A program made the position numbers and the translations under genes. This document shows positions 13,113-26,878 of a stretch of DNA of 64,000 nt, one piece after another (within the stretch, counting starts at the first letter, position 1; each line of letters begins with the position of its first letter). Under the pieces are notes generated by a model, which did no database searches, was not told the DNA's origin, and saw only the letters and a list, made by a program, of their open reading frames with translations. The stretch lies in the NCBI GenBank assembly GCA_013396635.1, contig WBMW01005156.1:1-64000 (forward strand). The letters are read 5' to 3'. Source of the stretch: Penelope pileata. Taxonomy: Eukaryota; Chordata; Aves; Galliformes; Cracidae.

Positions 13113-13362
13113 ATTGAACAAGACTAGACCCAGCACCATGAGATCCATGAGATACCTCCAAGCAGGCCCTGGAAGATGTCAAAGTTGGCTCGCCGAAAGT
13201 CCAGGGTAGTGATCCTACTTTTAACCTTACTTCTTCCACTCAGGATCCTGAACTCCAGCATCTCATGATCGCTGCATCCCAAGCTGCCCCCAGCCTTCAC
13301 ATCCCTAACAAGCCCATCCTTGTTGGTAAAAACAAGGTCCAGAAGCACCCCCTGCCTTGGGG
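13113..13362 (-). pseudogene. CR1 ORF2 endonuclease C-terminus fused to RT by deletion
   Basis: Reading leftwards, the minus strand starts in the C-terminal part of the CR1 endonuclease domain (LLDLVFTNKDGLV, then GGSLGCSDHEM, then the TLDFRRANFD region). It jumps, at about 13136-13153, into the reverse transcriptase (VLGLVLFNIFIKDLDEG). In an intact CR1, most of the RT domain, on the order of a kilobase, lies between these parts. The jump falls on a perfect tandem 9-mer, CCATGAGAT twice (13136-13144 and 13145-13153). The 5' limit near 13362 is approximate. Confidence 0.85.
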
Positions 13363-16300
13363 GGAACTAAGGAACTTATTGTGGACAACAAAGAAAGAAA
13401 ATGTATGCATTTTCTCCTGGTCTGATGTATCTGTTCTTCTAGATATAGTCCCACAAGAATCTACGCAACTCTACCAAATGACCAATGCAGGTTCCAGGAG
13501 AACATGAATATTCTATCTTTATGATAATAGTTGTATCTAAAAGGGAGAAAGAAGTGGTAGAGAATATCCACTAAGTGAGATGATTCTAAAGAAAGCTTAA
13601 GGAGGAACCAACTTTTCTGTTCCTGACAGGACTTGTAGCTTTCCTGCATTTCAGATGTGGGATGCATAGGATTCTTTGGCAATGACAATCTGCTGTTCCC
13701 CAAGAAGTTGCACCATTAGTGCATTAGGGAAAAGTATAGGGAATGATTCCCTCAACTCCACTTCTACTTCAGACATGGTCAAATGATAAAGCAGCTGAGG
13801 GCTGAACAAGCAGCATCCCTATAAGCAACTAAGGAGTCTGCAAGAGGATGCCAGGGTACTTTGTGAATCAGCACTACTGTATTTTTAGACCATGCATACT
13901 GACATAAAGATGATAAATAGTTGTGTATGCATGCAGGGGGAATATCACTTCTTCCCAGTAAGGTTTTCCTGTAAAATTTCCTTCTGGGGAATTTTGTGGT
14001 CACAGAATAGCTACAGGGGTGTACTGGTAGGAAAGAAAACTAAGTTTAATACCTGATGCCATGTTTCTTCTTTCCACATGCCAGTGACTCAAGTGAGAAG
14101 GTTTTTGTGGCTTTTGAAGTTACTCTGATGCCAGCGTTTCTTCATATTCTGTTCCAAAGATGGCATGACGGAGTTATGAGGAAGGGTTGACACAACATTA
14201 GTTTCCCTGATTCCTTCAAAGAAACTGGAGCAGGTTTGGATGAGCTTCAAAGAGTCACACAGCATCAAAGGCATGTGTATGAAGCTAGGAACTCTGTTTG
14301 GTTTCAAAGAAAAGATAGGAAAAGAAATCTGCAAGGCTGAAAAGGAAAAGCAGAGAGCTAATGCAGAATCATCACTGTGCTACAAAGAAAGAGTGGACTA
14401 CAGCAGACTTCAAGAACATGAAGAAGAAAAGCTCTGATCTGGCCAAGAGATGAGAGTGATCAAGATGAAGCCAGGGCTCTGTTCCTGGTGTAGAAAGCAT
14501 GCAAAGATACATGGCTCTCAAGTGGTCCCTCGTGTACAGGCTACATAAAATCTCCACGATGCTACCAGAATACTGCTATCTGGAGACCAGACATAGGCAA
14601 ACACTAAAGAGACCATAAGACTTTAGTTAATTTGCCCTCACAATTGTTTCCTTCATTTATTCTCACATTTTGTCTTAAACAATCACATTTTTAAAAGCAT
14701 CCTTCTGACTATCTGATATTGTTCAAGATTTCCTTTCTTTCCTACAGATAACACATCATCAGTTTGTCATAACACTTAGCAAATCTAAGTTCTAAGTTAA
14801 TTCTAAGTTAAATTATAAAGACTGAAGAGATTTTCTTCACAACTTCATGCATATATGTGTTTCTAGAACTGACAAATTTTTAAGGCTGTATTCCAAAATA
14901 AAGAGCCATTGCTGAGAAATTAGCTAACCTTTTCAAAATAAGCTAAAAAAATGATCCAATTGAGTAGCATTTTAACAAAAAGGAAAACAAAGACTACGTA
15001 CAGAGTTTAAACTACAAATGTGAAAATGTCATAGCTGGTCTACAGAGTGTATATAAGCAGATTATAGGAAGGCAAATGTTCATAATGCTTACATGTTTTT
15101 AATCTACTTATCAAAAATAAATTTTAAGAGCTACAGAAAACAACAGAAAATGCAACTGCCTAACTAGAAAGAAATAGTTCTATTGCATTCAGAAGTATCA
15201 CTATAATTCATTCAGAGAAATCAAAGCTGGTTTTACATGGGAGGCACAATTTTACATAGGAGAACATGGCTGAACCAGATCTCCATTGCAATGAGCATCT
15301 GACATTTTGGAGACAGAGCTGATGTGTGGAATTGCGAAAAGCACTATGAAGTTGACACAAAACTCAAAACAAATGACAGTGGTGTGACAAGGAATCCATT
15401 GCATCTCTTCTTCCACTTCAGGTTGAGTTGTGAAAGCATTGATTGCAACATGAAATATGAAACAATTTGTATGTCAGTAACAAAGGGGAATACATATTAT
15501 TTATCTAAGAATTTTTCAATAATAATATGGTTTTTTTAAATAAAAATTGTTAACATATGCTGAAAGCACAGTGAAGCTAAGCGACTTCCTCAATATCACA
15601 AGCAACTTCCTCGCAGGAAAAATGTAAATAACACAAAATTACTATTAAAGAAAGTTGCAAACAAAATGGTGCACAGCACCGTGGAGCCCGCTTTTAGTGT
15701 CAGAGAATTCTCACTTTATACCAGTAAATTATGAATTTGTATAATAAGGGATTAAAAGAGTTAGCTTACTTTTATTTGAAATCGTATCAAAGCCATATTT
15801 TTAAAGAGATTAAAATAATTTAAATGTATAAATTTAGAGCTGTTCAATGGTTAGAGGGAAGTTATGTAGAAAGTATTAAGCAAAAACAGAGAAAAATAAA
15901 TGCAGGCACTACAAGGTATGGAATGTCTCTGAAAAAACATGTTGTATATAAATTGTGCCTACAGCTGCCTGAAAAACAAGAATTTCTGGTCTGCTGAATG
16001 CAAATATCCCCTGAAGGTAATTTTCCTATTGCATTTGGATTTAATACCTATTCAGACTTATAATGAAATGCAAAGATTTAGCAGGGTGATTCCATTTTCT
16101 TCACAGTTAAACATTTTAAGTTTTAGTTTGTATTGACTCTATGAATTGCAGTAATGGGAATATCATTGAATTTTTGATGCTTCTGTTGGTTAAAATACTC
16201 TTGCACTGCAGGGTAGAACTACAGCAATAAAGTATGTATACTTACTAACCTTAATTTAACAGAGTTTAAAATGGTGAATGTATACAAATTCCTACAGCAC

Positions 16301-19300
16301 TTGAAATTACTGAAGCAAAACTGTCTGATTCTTCAAGCAATGCTCTGGTTCTATAGCTGCTCCATTAGAAATGTAGTTGCCAGATTCTACTAAGCCATTT
16401 TATGATCTTATGAATGTTAAATCTAAAATCCTAACGGCACTAACTGTAGAAGTACTAATAATCATCCTCACTGAAATCACACTTTCTCTCCTTAACTCTC
16501 TTGTCTACAAAGAAGCTGCATGCCATGAAGTCAATGGTAAATGCCCAGTCCATTTCTAGCTCATGTAATTCACTATGTAGTCTTTTGGGAGCATAGCATT
16601 TTTCAGACCTGAGATATAAAATTTTAAGTAACTAGGGATCTAAGTGGTTGAGTTTAACTTAATTAGAAGATTTGAGAGAAGTCAGTACTTGTACTACAGA
16701 GTGAAATACTGGCAAGGAATACATATTGCCAATCGCAAGGGATATGTGTTTGCTCTGAAACAGCAAAAATACCACCATATGGAAGTCTATATGGAAGGGG
16801 AAACACATACCATGTCTCGGGATCAAACAAATATCCCTGTCTATGATTTTTATTGTAGGATAAAGTAATGAATTACGGTTCTCCCTGTTGTGATACAAAA
16901 ATCGTGCGGGTTCATTGAGGGGATCAGACTGAAAAGTCAAAGAGCTTGTTTTGTGAAAGAATGTCTTCCTTTTGGTAATGGCTAAGCAAAGTGCACCTGT
17001 CTATGTAAGTTTAATATCAACAATATTGGCTTCTGTTTACACTCATACAGTTTCAAGGAAAGCCATGTTGAGCTGTGAGACAGTATGAACAATGTACATT
17101 TTAAAATAAAAGTATCTTCTTTTACATTTTTCTCTTACACCAAAGATCAGAAAAAAAATATTTCCTTTCTAAAGCGTAAGAGAAATGTTGAGGTGAAAAA
17201 CGAATTTGTTTTCCATTCTCTTCAACCACTTACATTGCATGAAGCTTGATCTTTCTGCATGGAGATCAGAAAAAGAAATGTTTTCCTTTTTTGTTCAGTT
17301 TTCCAGGTGGATCAGGTAAATAAAAGAAATGAAGTCATCCAAATACATTCAACTGTGGACAATTCTCATCTCATAGATTTTGGGTTTATTTGTTATTTCC
17401 TTTTACATTCAAATATTCATCAGGATGACATTACGAAAACTTCTAACTTTTTTTTTTCTGAATCGGCAGTTGTATTTTCTCTGTTATCTTTAGCACAATG
17501 CACAATAGGTGACTTTCACTGTTACTGAAAGAGTTGCATAAAGAACTGCTCTTCTAAGGACAAAAGGAAATCCTGGCTGTAATGTGTGCATTATTAGTAT
17601 TTCTATTGGCATTTGAAAGTGTTACATGTTCATTATAAAAAAAAAGTCTCTAGGTCTAGCTCGCTTGAAAGACACTCAACAAAACAAGGACACAATAGTG
17701 ATACGTAAGAACAGCCAAACTTGAGAGTTCCTATTTGATCCCTCTGGTAAATCAAGAAGAGTCCACTGGTACCTCAACATAATTAAAGTACCATCTTCCT
17801 GTAATGTTCCAAGGATTTTTTTTTCTTTGAATAAGGAGTGTATAATTTATGATTCCCAAGAGGAACTGGACAAAATAATTATCTTCATTTCACTCTATAT
17901 AGAAACAGTAATTGCCCATGGCTATTCCATTGCCCAAACATTTGAAAGGTCTCATTTATTCTTCACGTTTTTATTGTCCAGGCCACAGAAACAATACAAA
18001 CTGTTAAGAAATAAAATTAATTATTGTAGAAACTGAATGGTTTACATACGTATATTTGGTTACTACAGCCTATAGCCCAATGATCCTTTAAGCATTCAAG
18101 AAAAAATAATTCCATATAGCATAAAGAAAACTGAGTCTTGCAAAGATTATTTAATTTACAAAGGAAATCACCAGAGAACATCTGAACTACTTCATTCAAA
18201 AAGGCAGAGTTCAACCTATTCTTTATTTTCTGAATTGAATGTTAATTGTGATTCTGATCAGTTTGAAATCATACTTTAAAAATACATTACTTCCATATGA
18301 TACTCAAGAACATTTAGGTATTATTCAATATGACTTAGAAGTCCTTAAAGTGACCTCTTTTAACCTTAGTAATAAACAAAAATTCCAACTGTATCCACAA
18401 GATTACGCTTGAACCATAAACAGGACAGCAGTGCAGTTAGTGTGTGCCTCACCTCTCCCTCCCTGCTCTTTATCCAGTAATACAGTACAAAATCAAAGAG
18501 GATCATTCTGTATCTGAAAGCAGCAGCAGTATCCAGCTGAGTCAAAAGAAAGCTCCATTGGGCTGGTTGGCGGGTAGAGAACGCCTGTGTGCAGGTTGTC
18601 TCCACACTGAGTCAGATTTTATTCTGACAGAAAAAAGGTGAAAAATCTTAAGACATTTTATCTTTCTTTTGTTCACCCTGAGAGCCTACAGTTCTCTGCT
18701 AAATACACTACGGTCTGTTCCTTGCTATAAATAATATAAATGCTTTAAAAATAAATTGGGCTAGAAGGCTACAAGAGGCTAGAAGAATACATTATTTGGA
18801 AAAGTTTGTAAATAACATACAAAGTTAAATGTATCCGTCCTTATGGACCTATTGGCAAAGAAATAATTTATAGATGGAAATATGATAGGGTATCATTTAG
18901 CCTTCAGTCTTCAAGTAGTGTTGTTTTAATTGCAAGTAGAATTGCCTAGCAACCAGGTGAAAGAAGGACAGATGACAAAATATGTGTAGAAAAGAAAAAA
19001 AAAAAAACTTATAAAGCTTCCTTCATACAGATCTAAAGTTATTGGCGCTGAAAGTAAATTCATGCATCTCATCACATGGAATACACTAATGACTTTATGG
19101 TTACTTTATAAGTGCATATGTCTCCTGAAAATTAATTTACTAAACCTGTATTGTGTAGATAATTGTTTCAGAAAATCTGATCCATCAGAAGAACAAAACC
19201 ACCCTCTTCTTATTTCTATAGAGGTCAGAAACTGTTGGTGCTTTCAAAGCAAAGTAATTAAAGTTAAAAAAAAAAAAGTGTGAAGAAAGATGAATAAGAA

Positions 19301-20837
19301 ACAGGGAAGGTAGAGAAAACAAGAATTGGTGTTTAAACAGCATGGTAAAGTGCTGAGTCATAAGATGCAGCACATTAGATTTGCTCAAGCAAAATGTCTA
19401 TGCACTTATATAGTGTGAATTTTGATCCTTTTCTTTTCCCCTCTACCTAAGCTGTACAAGGATTGAAACAGTTCTCTAGCAAAGCTGCTGCAGTTTAACT
19501 CATTTGCTGAACACAGCCACACTTGCAGATCTAAATGTCAGATACAAATATAATTACTTTTCAGTGTTTGGCCTAATTTAAACCTGTTTTGAATTCTAAC
19601 AGGAACATGGAAAAAAAATTGAAACATCATTATTTTATGAAACTGAAATCTCATTTTCAAATTAGAATCCTGTACAAAGAAGATATAAGAATTTTCTAGC
19701 TATGTTTTTAATAATGCTATCCGCTCATTCACAGTGTTTTCAAGAATACAAAGGAACTGTAATTTTGTCATCAAGGAAAGTTCACACATTTTAAAATGTG
19801 ATCATCCTATAAATTATGCATCACACGCATCAGTAACTGACTGTTGTGAATTTTGGGAGTAATTGAACATGGCTATGCTGTCCCACAGAGTATAGATATC
19901 ATGTATAAGTCCTCAAACACAGTGAATACCATTAGCACATAAGGTCTGTTTGCCAGGTGTAAGTGATGTGCCAGAGTGTTCTGAGATCAGAGGAAATTGG
20001 TAGTATCTATAAAACCAGCTAATAGCAACTGAAGCCTTCTTCTGGCCTACTGCAGCTAAAAATACAATAAACCCCACTACCCTCGTCTGACATTTACTCA
20101 GGGGCTGCAGCAGCATGGGACATAGCTTAGGGCAACATTAAGGATTACTCTAGCCTTTGTTAGATAACCCACTTCACTTAGGTCTGTAGCATGTGTTGAA
20201 GGACACCTGACTTGTCCCCGTGTACCCCAGGTGCCTTGAAAATTACTCCTTTAAAACAAAGTCTTACTAGCCATGTTATAAGACTATGAACTATACTTTA
20301 AGTAGAACTGGCTTACAGTATGATCTATAAGACCTAAAGAGCATTTCTAAATAAAGTTTCTCTGGGTACTTCAGAAATTTCACTTTCTTTCTCTAAGAAA
20401 TGACAACTTGACATAAAAAAGCTTGCCAGAACACTGAGAAATGGATTTGGTCAGCAGACAAGAAGGTGCTTTCAAATATGAAAATGCTATTATTATTATC
20501 CATAATCCTTATTTAATTTCAGATTAACAAAGTTTTCAAAATCAAAGATCACTCAAGAAAAACATTCTGGACCTTGATTGTGAATTGGAATTTATTAATA
20601 GGGGTAAGTATGAACCACTGGAGTTCCACTGGAGATCTATGCTCAATACATTCTGCAGTGTCTGCAAGACATCCACTGCGTTCCCTTCAAGGGAAAAGAA
20701 AAGGGGTTGATTTCAGAGGTATTTTGACCAGTTTTATAGTTTGTAAATATTATGAAGTATTAATAGACTGCAAACAAGGGAATCCAAATGAAGGGCTTTC
20801 TTCAGGTCAAAGCGTTGAAAGCATATATTGTTGAAAT
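13363..20837. other. Unique AT-rich DNA, no gene seen
   Basis: About 7.5 kb with no defensible gene. Small open frames (13461-13703, 14089-14334, 16659-16940 and others) are overlapping on both strands and resemble nothing I know. Minor structures are a short repeat of TTCTAAGTTAA units at 14783-14815, a possible MIR-like relic at 15568-15609, and a perfect 16-bp palindrome (CACATTTTAAAATGTG) at 19785-19800. Confidence 0.5.
15568..15609 (+). mobile_element. Possible MIR-like ancient SINE relic
   Basis: 'ACAGTGAAGCTAAGCGACTT' followed by 'CCTCAATATCACAAGCAA' resembles the MIR motif for 'taagtgacttgcccaaggtcacacagc'. Only about 40 bases are recognisable and the match is imperfect. A chance match is possible. 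No tRNA-like head or flanking duplication is visible. Confidence 0.3.
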
Positions 20838-21362
20838 ATAGGTGGTGGCCAGCAGGGTCAGGGAAATGATCGTCCCCTTCAACTCTGTCCTTGTGAGGCC
20901 CCATCTGGAGTAACAGGTCAAGGCCTGGGCCCCTCATCATAAGCTGTTGGAATGGGTCCAGAAGAGGGCCACAAAGATGATCTGAGGACTGGAGCACCTC
21001 TTCTACAAAGAAAGGCTGCGAGAGCTGCACTTATTCACTCTGAAGAAGAGAATGTTCCAGGGAGACCTCACTGTGGCCTGCCAGTACTTGAAGGGAGCTT
21101 ATACATAAGATGTGAACTGACTTTTTACATGGTCTGATAGCGATAAGGCAAGGGGGAATGGTTTTAAACTGAAAGAGGGGAGATTTAGGTTAGGAAATTC
21201 TTTACTGAGAGGATAGTGAGGCACTGGCACAGACTGCCCAGAGAAGCTGCGGATGCCCCACCACTGGAGCCATACAAGGCCAGGTTGGATGGTGCCCTGG
21301 GCAGGGAGTTGGAACTGGATAATCTTTAAGGTCTCTTCCAACCCAAGCATTCTATGATTCTC
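20838..21362 (+). mobile_element. CR1 LINE 3' fragment, about 525 bp
   Basis: The fragment begins within the ORF2 thumb/C-terminal region ('GGTGGCCAGCAGGGTCAGGG', 'GTGAGGCCCCATCTGGAGTA'). It continues through the C-terminus ('CTGCCCAGAGAAGCTGCGGA') into the 3' UTR and ends with 'ATTCTATGATTCT'. The reading frame is broken by several indels and stops, so this is an old dead copy. The 5' side is truncated, as typical for CR1, and I see no target-site duplication. Confidence 0.93.
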
Positions 21363-24300
21363 TGAGGAGTTTTAATCTTCTACTTAATTTTATTTAAAAC
21401 AATATGTTCACAACCACAAAACGCTCTTTTCTAAATTAGAAAAAAAGTGTTGAAAATCAAGTAAATCTGATTTTATGTAACAAAGTTTATATTTCACAGT
21501 ATTAACTATGTCAGTCAGGTAAACAAATTAAAATATCCTCATTCTATTTCTCCAATATATTTGTTAATGAATGTAAGCATCCCTACTGATACATTCCCTG
21601 GCAATACACATTTTCCAAAGATACTTGCGAAATTACAGGATACCAATTATGAGATAAAATATTGAACATGCCTTCACAACAGTTCTAGCAATAGTCTGAT
21701 ATAGATAAAATGCAAAAAAACCTCTCAAAACAAAACAACAAAACATTTAGTGAGGTTATACCAAAGTTAAAAGAAAAATCCTTCAAGTCAAGAGCAAACA
21801 ACACATGACAAAAGGCACTTTTAAACACTGGCCATGGACTACCTCAACTTCCTTTTGAAACTACACAGCACAGAATTGTGCTTTTTATGGTTGCATTTTA
21901 CTTATTCCCTTTTACAGCCACAAATTAATAAGCAGAAGCAAAAGACAGACCAACTATGAATTGAAAATAAGGCACCAAATTGCACCAAAATAAAGTGGAA
22001 TAGATAAGCAAGCAATGAGTATTTGCCTTGAAGCAATATGATAAATCAGTGAGAGACATTCGCAGCTCAAGTTGCGGCTCAGAGAGACATTCTGCAAATG
22101 ACACTGGCCCACCTGCTGTATGTCATTTTACAGCAATTCTACAATCATTTGAATACAATAGAATGCTCATCATCTTCATGTAAAATGCATGACAAAAGTC
22201 CCTCTACTGAAATTGCATATTACTAAGACTAGGAATAAGGTAGGTGTCTTTTTTCCATATTCTGTATAAAAATAAATCAGCTAGAAATCCTATACTTAAG
22301 TTACTTAACATTGTTCATTTTGTAAGATTTCTGAATATTGGAGAAGAAAATGGAAATATGGCAAAATGGTATTCCCAAGGTCTGTGAGTGGATTTGAGCC
22401 CAAGAAAACTCATTCAGGGTTGAGATTATAAAATCATTGGATTAAATTTAACATAATAAAAAAGGTCAAACTAAGTCTAAGGACCACTTTTTTAAGGCAT
22501 AAAAAAAAATAACATCTTTTATATACCATGCATATCAAGAACACATTCTATCAGGGGGCCTGCAGGACCATCAGACAGTGAAGTTGGAAAAGGAGCATTT
22601 ATAGAAAACAAGGTCAAAATGAGTGGTTTCCTACCTCCATTATGGTAAGGTTTTGCACCATCAACTACCATGTGTAACGTATTCATAACACTTAAAACTG
22701 ACATAAGAGTGAATCTTAAGTTTATGTGGCAAATGGCAGAAGGTGTACTAAAGAATCAAAGGGCAACCGGGTTAACAAAAACACTGCAAAGCAAAAGAAG
22801 ATCAGGACTAATGTGTTCTCTGATGACATCGGTGAGCATGTAAAGATAAGTGATTGGATGGATGCTGTCTGCTTAATTTCTAATAGCAATACAATATTTG
22901 GATCAATCTTGAATCAAACTACTTTGGTTCAAAAGACTAGAGCTTAAAGAAATCACACTATCATAGAATAAGAGTATAGTGCCTCTCATGTACAAATAAT
23001 TGGTTGTAAAACAGAAAACCAAAAGTATCAGTATGTTGTCAGCATTCTCAATAAGGAGAGACACAACAGGTGAACACCAAAGAAATCTATGTTGAAGCTT
23101 TTTACATTCAACGTATTAAAGATTACCTACAGCATATCAATTTACTCAAAGTAGCAATGATAAAAGTCAGACACAAAAAATAAAAATAAAATTAGGCTGA
23201 TGAAGACACAGCAACAGATGAACTGACAAAGGGAAAAATATCATAGCTTTATATGAATATATTTTGGACTTTGGACAAGTTACTGCTTTTCGTGAGCAAG
23301 CTACCGGTGTTCCAACATAAAGTTTTCTATTCAAAATCTTTCTATTGAAAATTTTGAATATGGTGCGCAATGAAGTTCCCAACTCAAGAGGAACACAATA
23401 AACTCAACAAACTGGAAAGAAACTAGAGTAGGAGTCATTTTGTGGGAGGAATAAATACAGGAGAAAAAGAGATGATAACCCACAAGAAACACCAAAGCAC
23501 ATTTCAGAAATAGATGTACTCTTTCATTCTCCTGTTAATAAGAGAAAACATCATAACAGAAAAATAATTATTTGTTATTATGCTAGTAGTAACACATTTA
23601 TTACTACTTTAGCAAGCTTTTTTGTAATCAGAAATTCCAAGTAGTTCCTGTATCTAGATGGAAAACTGAAAGGACATGAAAACTCATAAAGCTGCTTGAT
23701 TCCTAAATTAGGGTGTTTGACTAAAAATAAAGATTATTTTTCCATTCTCTTCATATTTTTCTTCTTCTCTTTCACATACTTATAAGAATTAGCTCTTACA
23801 GAATTATTAGAATGTGAAGGACATATACTTAATGTAACCCATGAATTACAGATACACAATATGCTGAATTCTTATAGTATTGCACTGTTACCAAATCTTG
23901 TGAGCACAAGACTGTACAACAGACACGAAGAAAGGAATACAGTATGTCCTTGGTACACTGCTAATCCTAATTCATTCCCAATCCTTCACTCCAGTTCTCT
24001 GATGTGAAGATATACAATCCAGAGTCTGTTATGACTCACAGACACAGCACAATGTACATCAGGGTGGTGAACTCTGAGCCACCAGAAACAGGTTCTAGGG
24101 TTCTTAAGGGCCACAAGGAGTAAAAGCAACGTGATGATTCCATCTACTACAACATATGAAGGGAACACTACTACAAACTACCTAATAAATCTTAAAAAGA
24201 CAGAGAAGATGCACTGGCTCTGCTACAATTGCACTAGATCTTGATGACAAAAGGGCATGGGGAGCTACAAAAAGGCAGTGTGTGCCCAATTCTGGCCAGT

Positions 24301-25255
24301 GGTAGAAAGACTGAGCTCCTGAAACACTCTTCAGAAAATCTGTAATTACCTGACTGCAGCTGTCACATCCCTTCTGCTCTAGTCTTGGTCCTAAACTGTA
24401 TTTATGGCTCCTTTCTTCTCACCTGTTTGAGTTTGCTTCTTAAACAATGCTGAAGTACATAGGTATCAATGCTGAGTTGGCAGTCCAGCAAGTAGCTGAG
24501 ATCCTAGACAGTTCTTTCTAAACTGAACTCCATCACAATACAGGAGAGCATCCTCCTATGAAAACTTTATTACAGGACATTATTCTCACCTTCTGTATTC
24601 TATCTTGTGCTGTATTTTTAAATAACAATGCAAAAATCTACATCAGATCTCTATGAGAAAGAGACAGTAATCTTTCAGTTTTAGACTCATTCATTCAATT
24701 CTGTGGAACATAAAACTTCTGCTTTTCTCATATAAGATTTCACTTTACAGCAAAGACTTAACCATTTTGGTATTTAAAAACAACAGAACATAATCGGATT
24801 ACTGAGAGTTAGGAAGTGCTTTCACATCCCACACTTTACATGCATTTTTAATAACCATTTGTTATTACTGTTCTGCAATATGGAAAACCATATTATTGTT
24901 AATATTGCACAAATTCACAGCTAATCACATTAAAGTACCAAAGGAACAATTATAGTATGTGAATGTGTATAAAGATTAATATACATATCCTAATAAATCT
25001 CAGTTGACCCATTAATGTATAATGGGCCCAAAGGAGGCCTCATATCCTTAGTATATGAATGGCACATTTCTTTCCCTCTCCACTCCTCTCCTCATTTTGT
25101 TTTATATGTACAAACTGCCATAAAAGGAAAATTAAGCCATACAAAAATGCTCTCAAACATCAAGAGGCTAATCAAAAGCACAAACCACTTTCTTTTCTTA
25201 TTGTACTACAAGAATCACGTTAATATTTGACATGCATGTACAATGAACTTTTCTG

Positions 25256-25268
25256 CTTTTTTCTTTCT

Positions 25269-25299
<31 letters not shown>
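25256..25299. repeat. Pure pyrimidine tract, (CTTTT)n-like
   Basis: Forty-four consecutive C/T bases in the form of CTTT and CTTTT units end in a long T run. It may be a simple microsatellite or an old poly-A/T tail; no retroposed body is recognisable next to it. Long homopurine-homopyrimidine tracts can form triplex DNA. Confidence 0.9.
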
Positions 25300-26862
25300 A
25301 AATTTTCCCTTCTGAGAATAAGGCTTCTGAAGTGGTGGACGGACATACATTTCACATGCACTATACAACTTTAAAACTATTTAGGAGGGAAGGGGTTTAA
25401 AGTAGGATCTTTCAGTTTTAACTGTAAACTCTAATGTTTTTTTCTTGGTCTAGGGCACATCTTCAGCTGTTTCAATTAAATCTTTTGTAGTTTAAAATGA
25501 AAGAAAAAAGAGACAAATGATCCTTTTTGTTATGTAAGATATGCTTTACAATATCGCTACATAGTGACAACTCCTTGTCCTCCTGTCACATTCTGTCCCT
25601 TAGACCATGCTGCAGAAAAGCAATTTTCTGCCTCAAAAGCACTCTATTTTTTAAAAGTTTGTCTCTGGGCAATTTTCAGGTCTACTAGACCTGCACAACT
25701 GTATACAGATGAGAAAAACCCAAAATAGGGCAATTTATTTGATTCCTCCTCTTCAAAACATTTAGCTGAGATTGCATATCCAACAGAGAAACCCCAACAA
25801 GAATATTCAGAGATGACCTGCAGTGACACTCATCTTTTTTTCAAAAAAATTTGCATTAAACATCTTCTCCAGACTCCTCAGATAGTCTAGATTTGCCTTT
25901 TGTTTAGTATGACCTTTAACACAAATACTTCCCAGGATATTAACAGTTAATTTCCTTTTTAAAAGAGATTGTAAGATTTAATCAGTTAAAGAAAACACTT
26001 AAAGAGTCTTTCAGAGGAAGAATAGTGGTTGGATTTTTTCATTTTATTTTATGTTTTTCTTTTTGAGATGTGCATTCATTTGAATCAGTTTCTTTCTTGA
26101 TGGAGAGCAAAGAACCACTTGGATGGGAAAATAAATTCTCCCAGTGTTCAGCTCCTGGTAACTTAGCATTTATCAATGCCTGAAGCGAGGTTGACCTCAG
26201 TACTCTCCCGGTACAATTTTGCCCTAACATAGTAAGGACATTTCACAATGGAGCAAAGGCCTCCCATTTATAACCATCCACATTTTGAAAATGATTTTAC
26301 CTGCATGAAACTCTTTACAGAATTAAGATAGCTTCAGGCTTTGGACCTCAGTTTGCTATGAATGTAACATGCTCCAAAGTACCCTATGATTTTAAAAAAA
26401 CCTCACAAAACACTTAATGTTGTTTTTGAAACTCCTCAAGCGAATAGGTGGATTTTCAAAACTGAAAACAAATAAATCATACACTCTTCAATGTCTGAAA
26501 TAATTTTTATATTAGCTATATGCACTGAAAATTGCAAACCAGACTGATAGTTAATTTCTCCCTAAAGACCTCCTTTATTTTATTTTTCTCTTGCTGCTTT
26601 TCTCAGTTGAAAGTTTCCAAATTTCATGCTGGTATATAAATCAGTTGTGATAAAAATCAGTACTAATATTGCTACCAGAAAATAATAAGCCTAAAGAATA
26701 CTTATATCCTTACATGGTTCTATTAGTAAGTCAGACTGCACCAGCTGAAGCATTAACTTTCTTTTCTAATACAATAAATACCTTTAGTATGAATCTATTT
26801 TGCATTTTTCTGTGCCTGTTATGTGAGTATATTAAAAAGTGAACTGGAAATGGGAATGTCAC

Positions 26863-26878
26863 TTTTTTTTTTTTTTTT
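26863..26878. repeat. T16 homopolymer run
   Basis: Sixteen T are followed by CCC. No retroposed copy or target duplication is visible on either side, so I call it only a homopolymer. Confidence 0.85.

Noticed and set aside
12379..13239. A long minus-strand open frame of about 286 codons
   Set aside because: It exists only because the N gap is translated as unknown residues. On either side it mixes CR1 sequence read in different frames and orientations.
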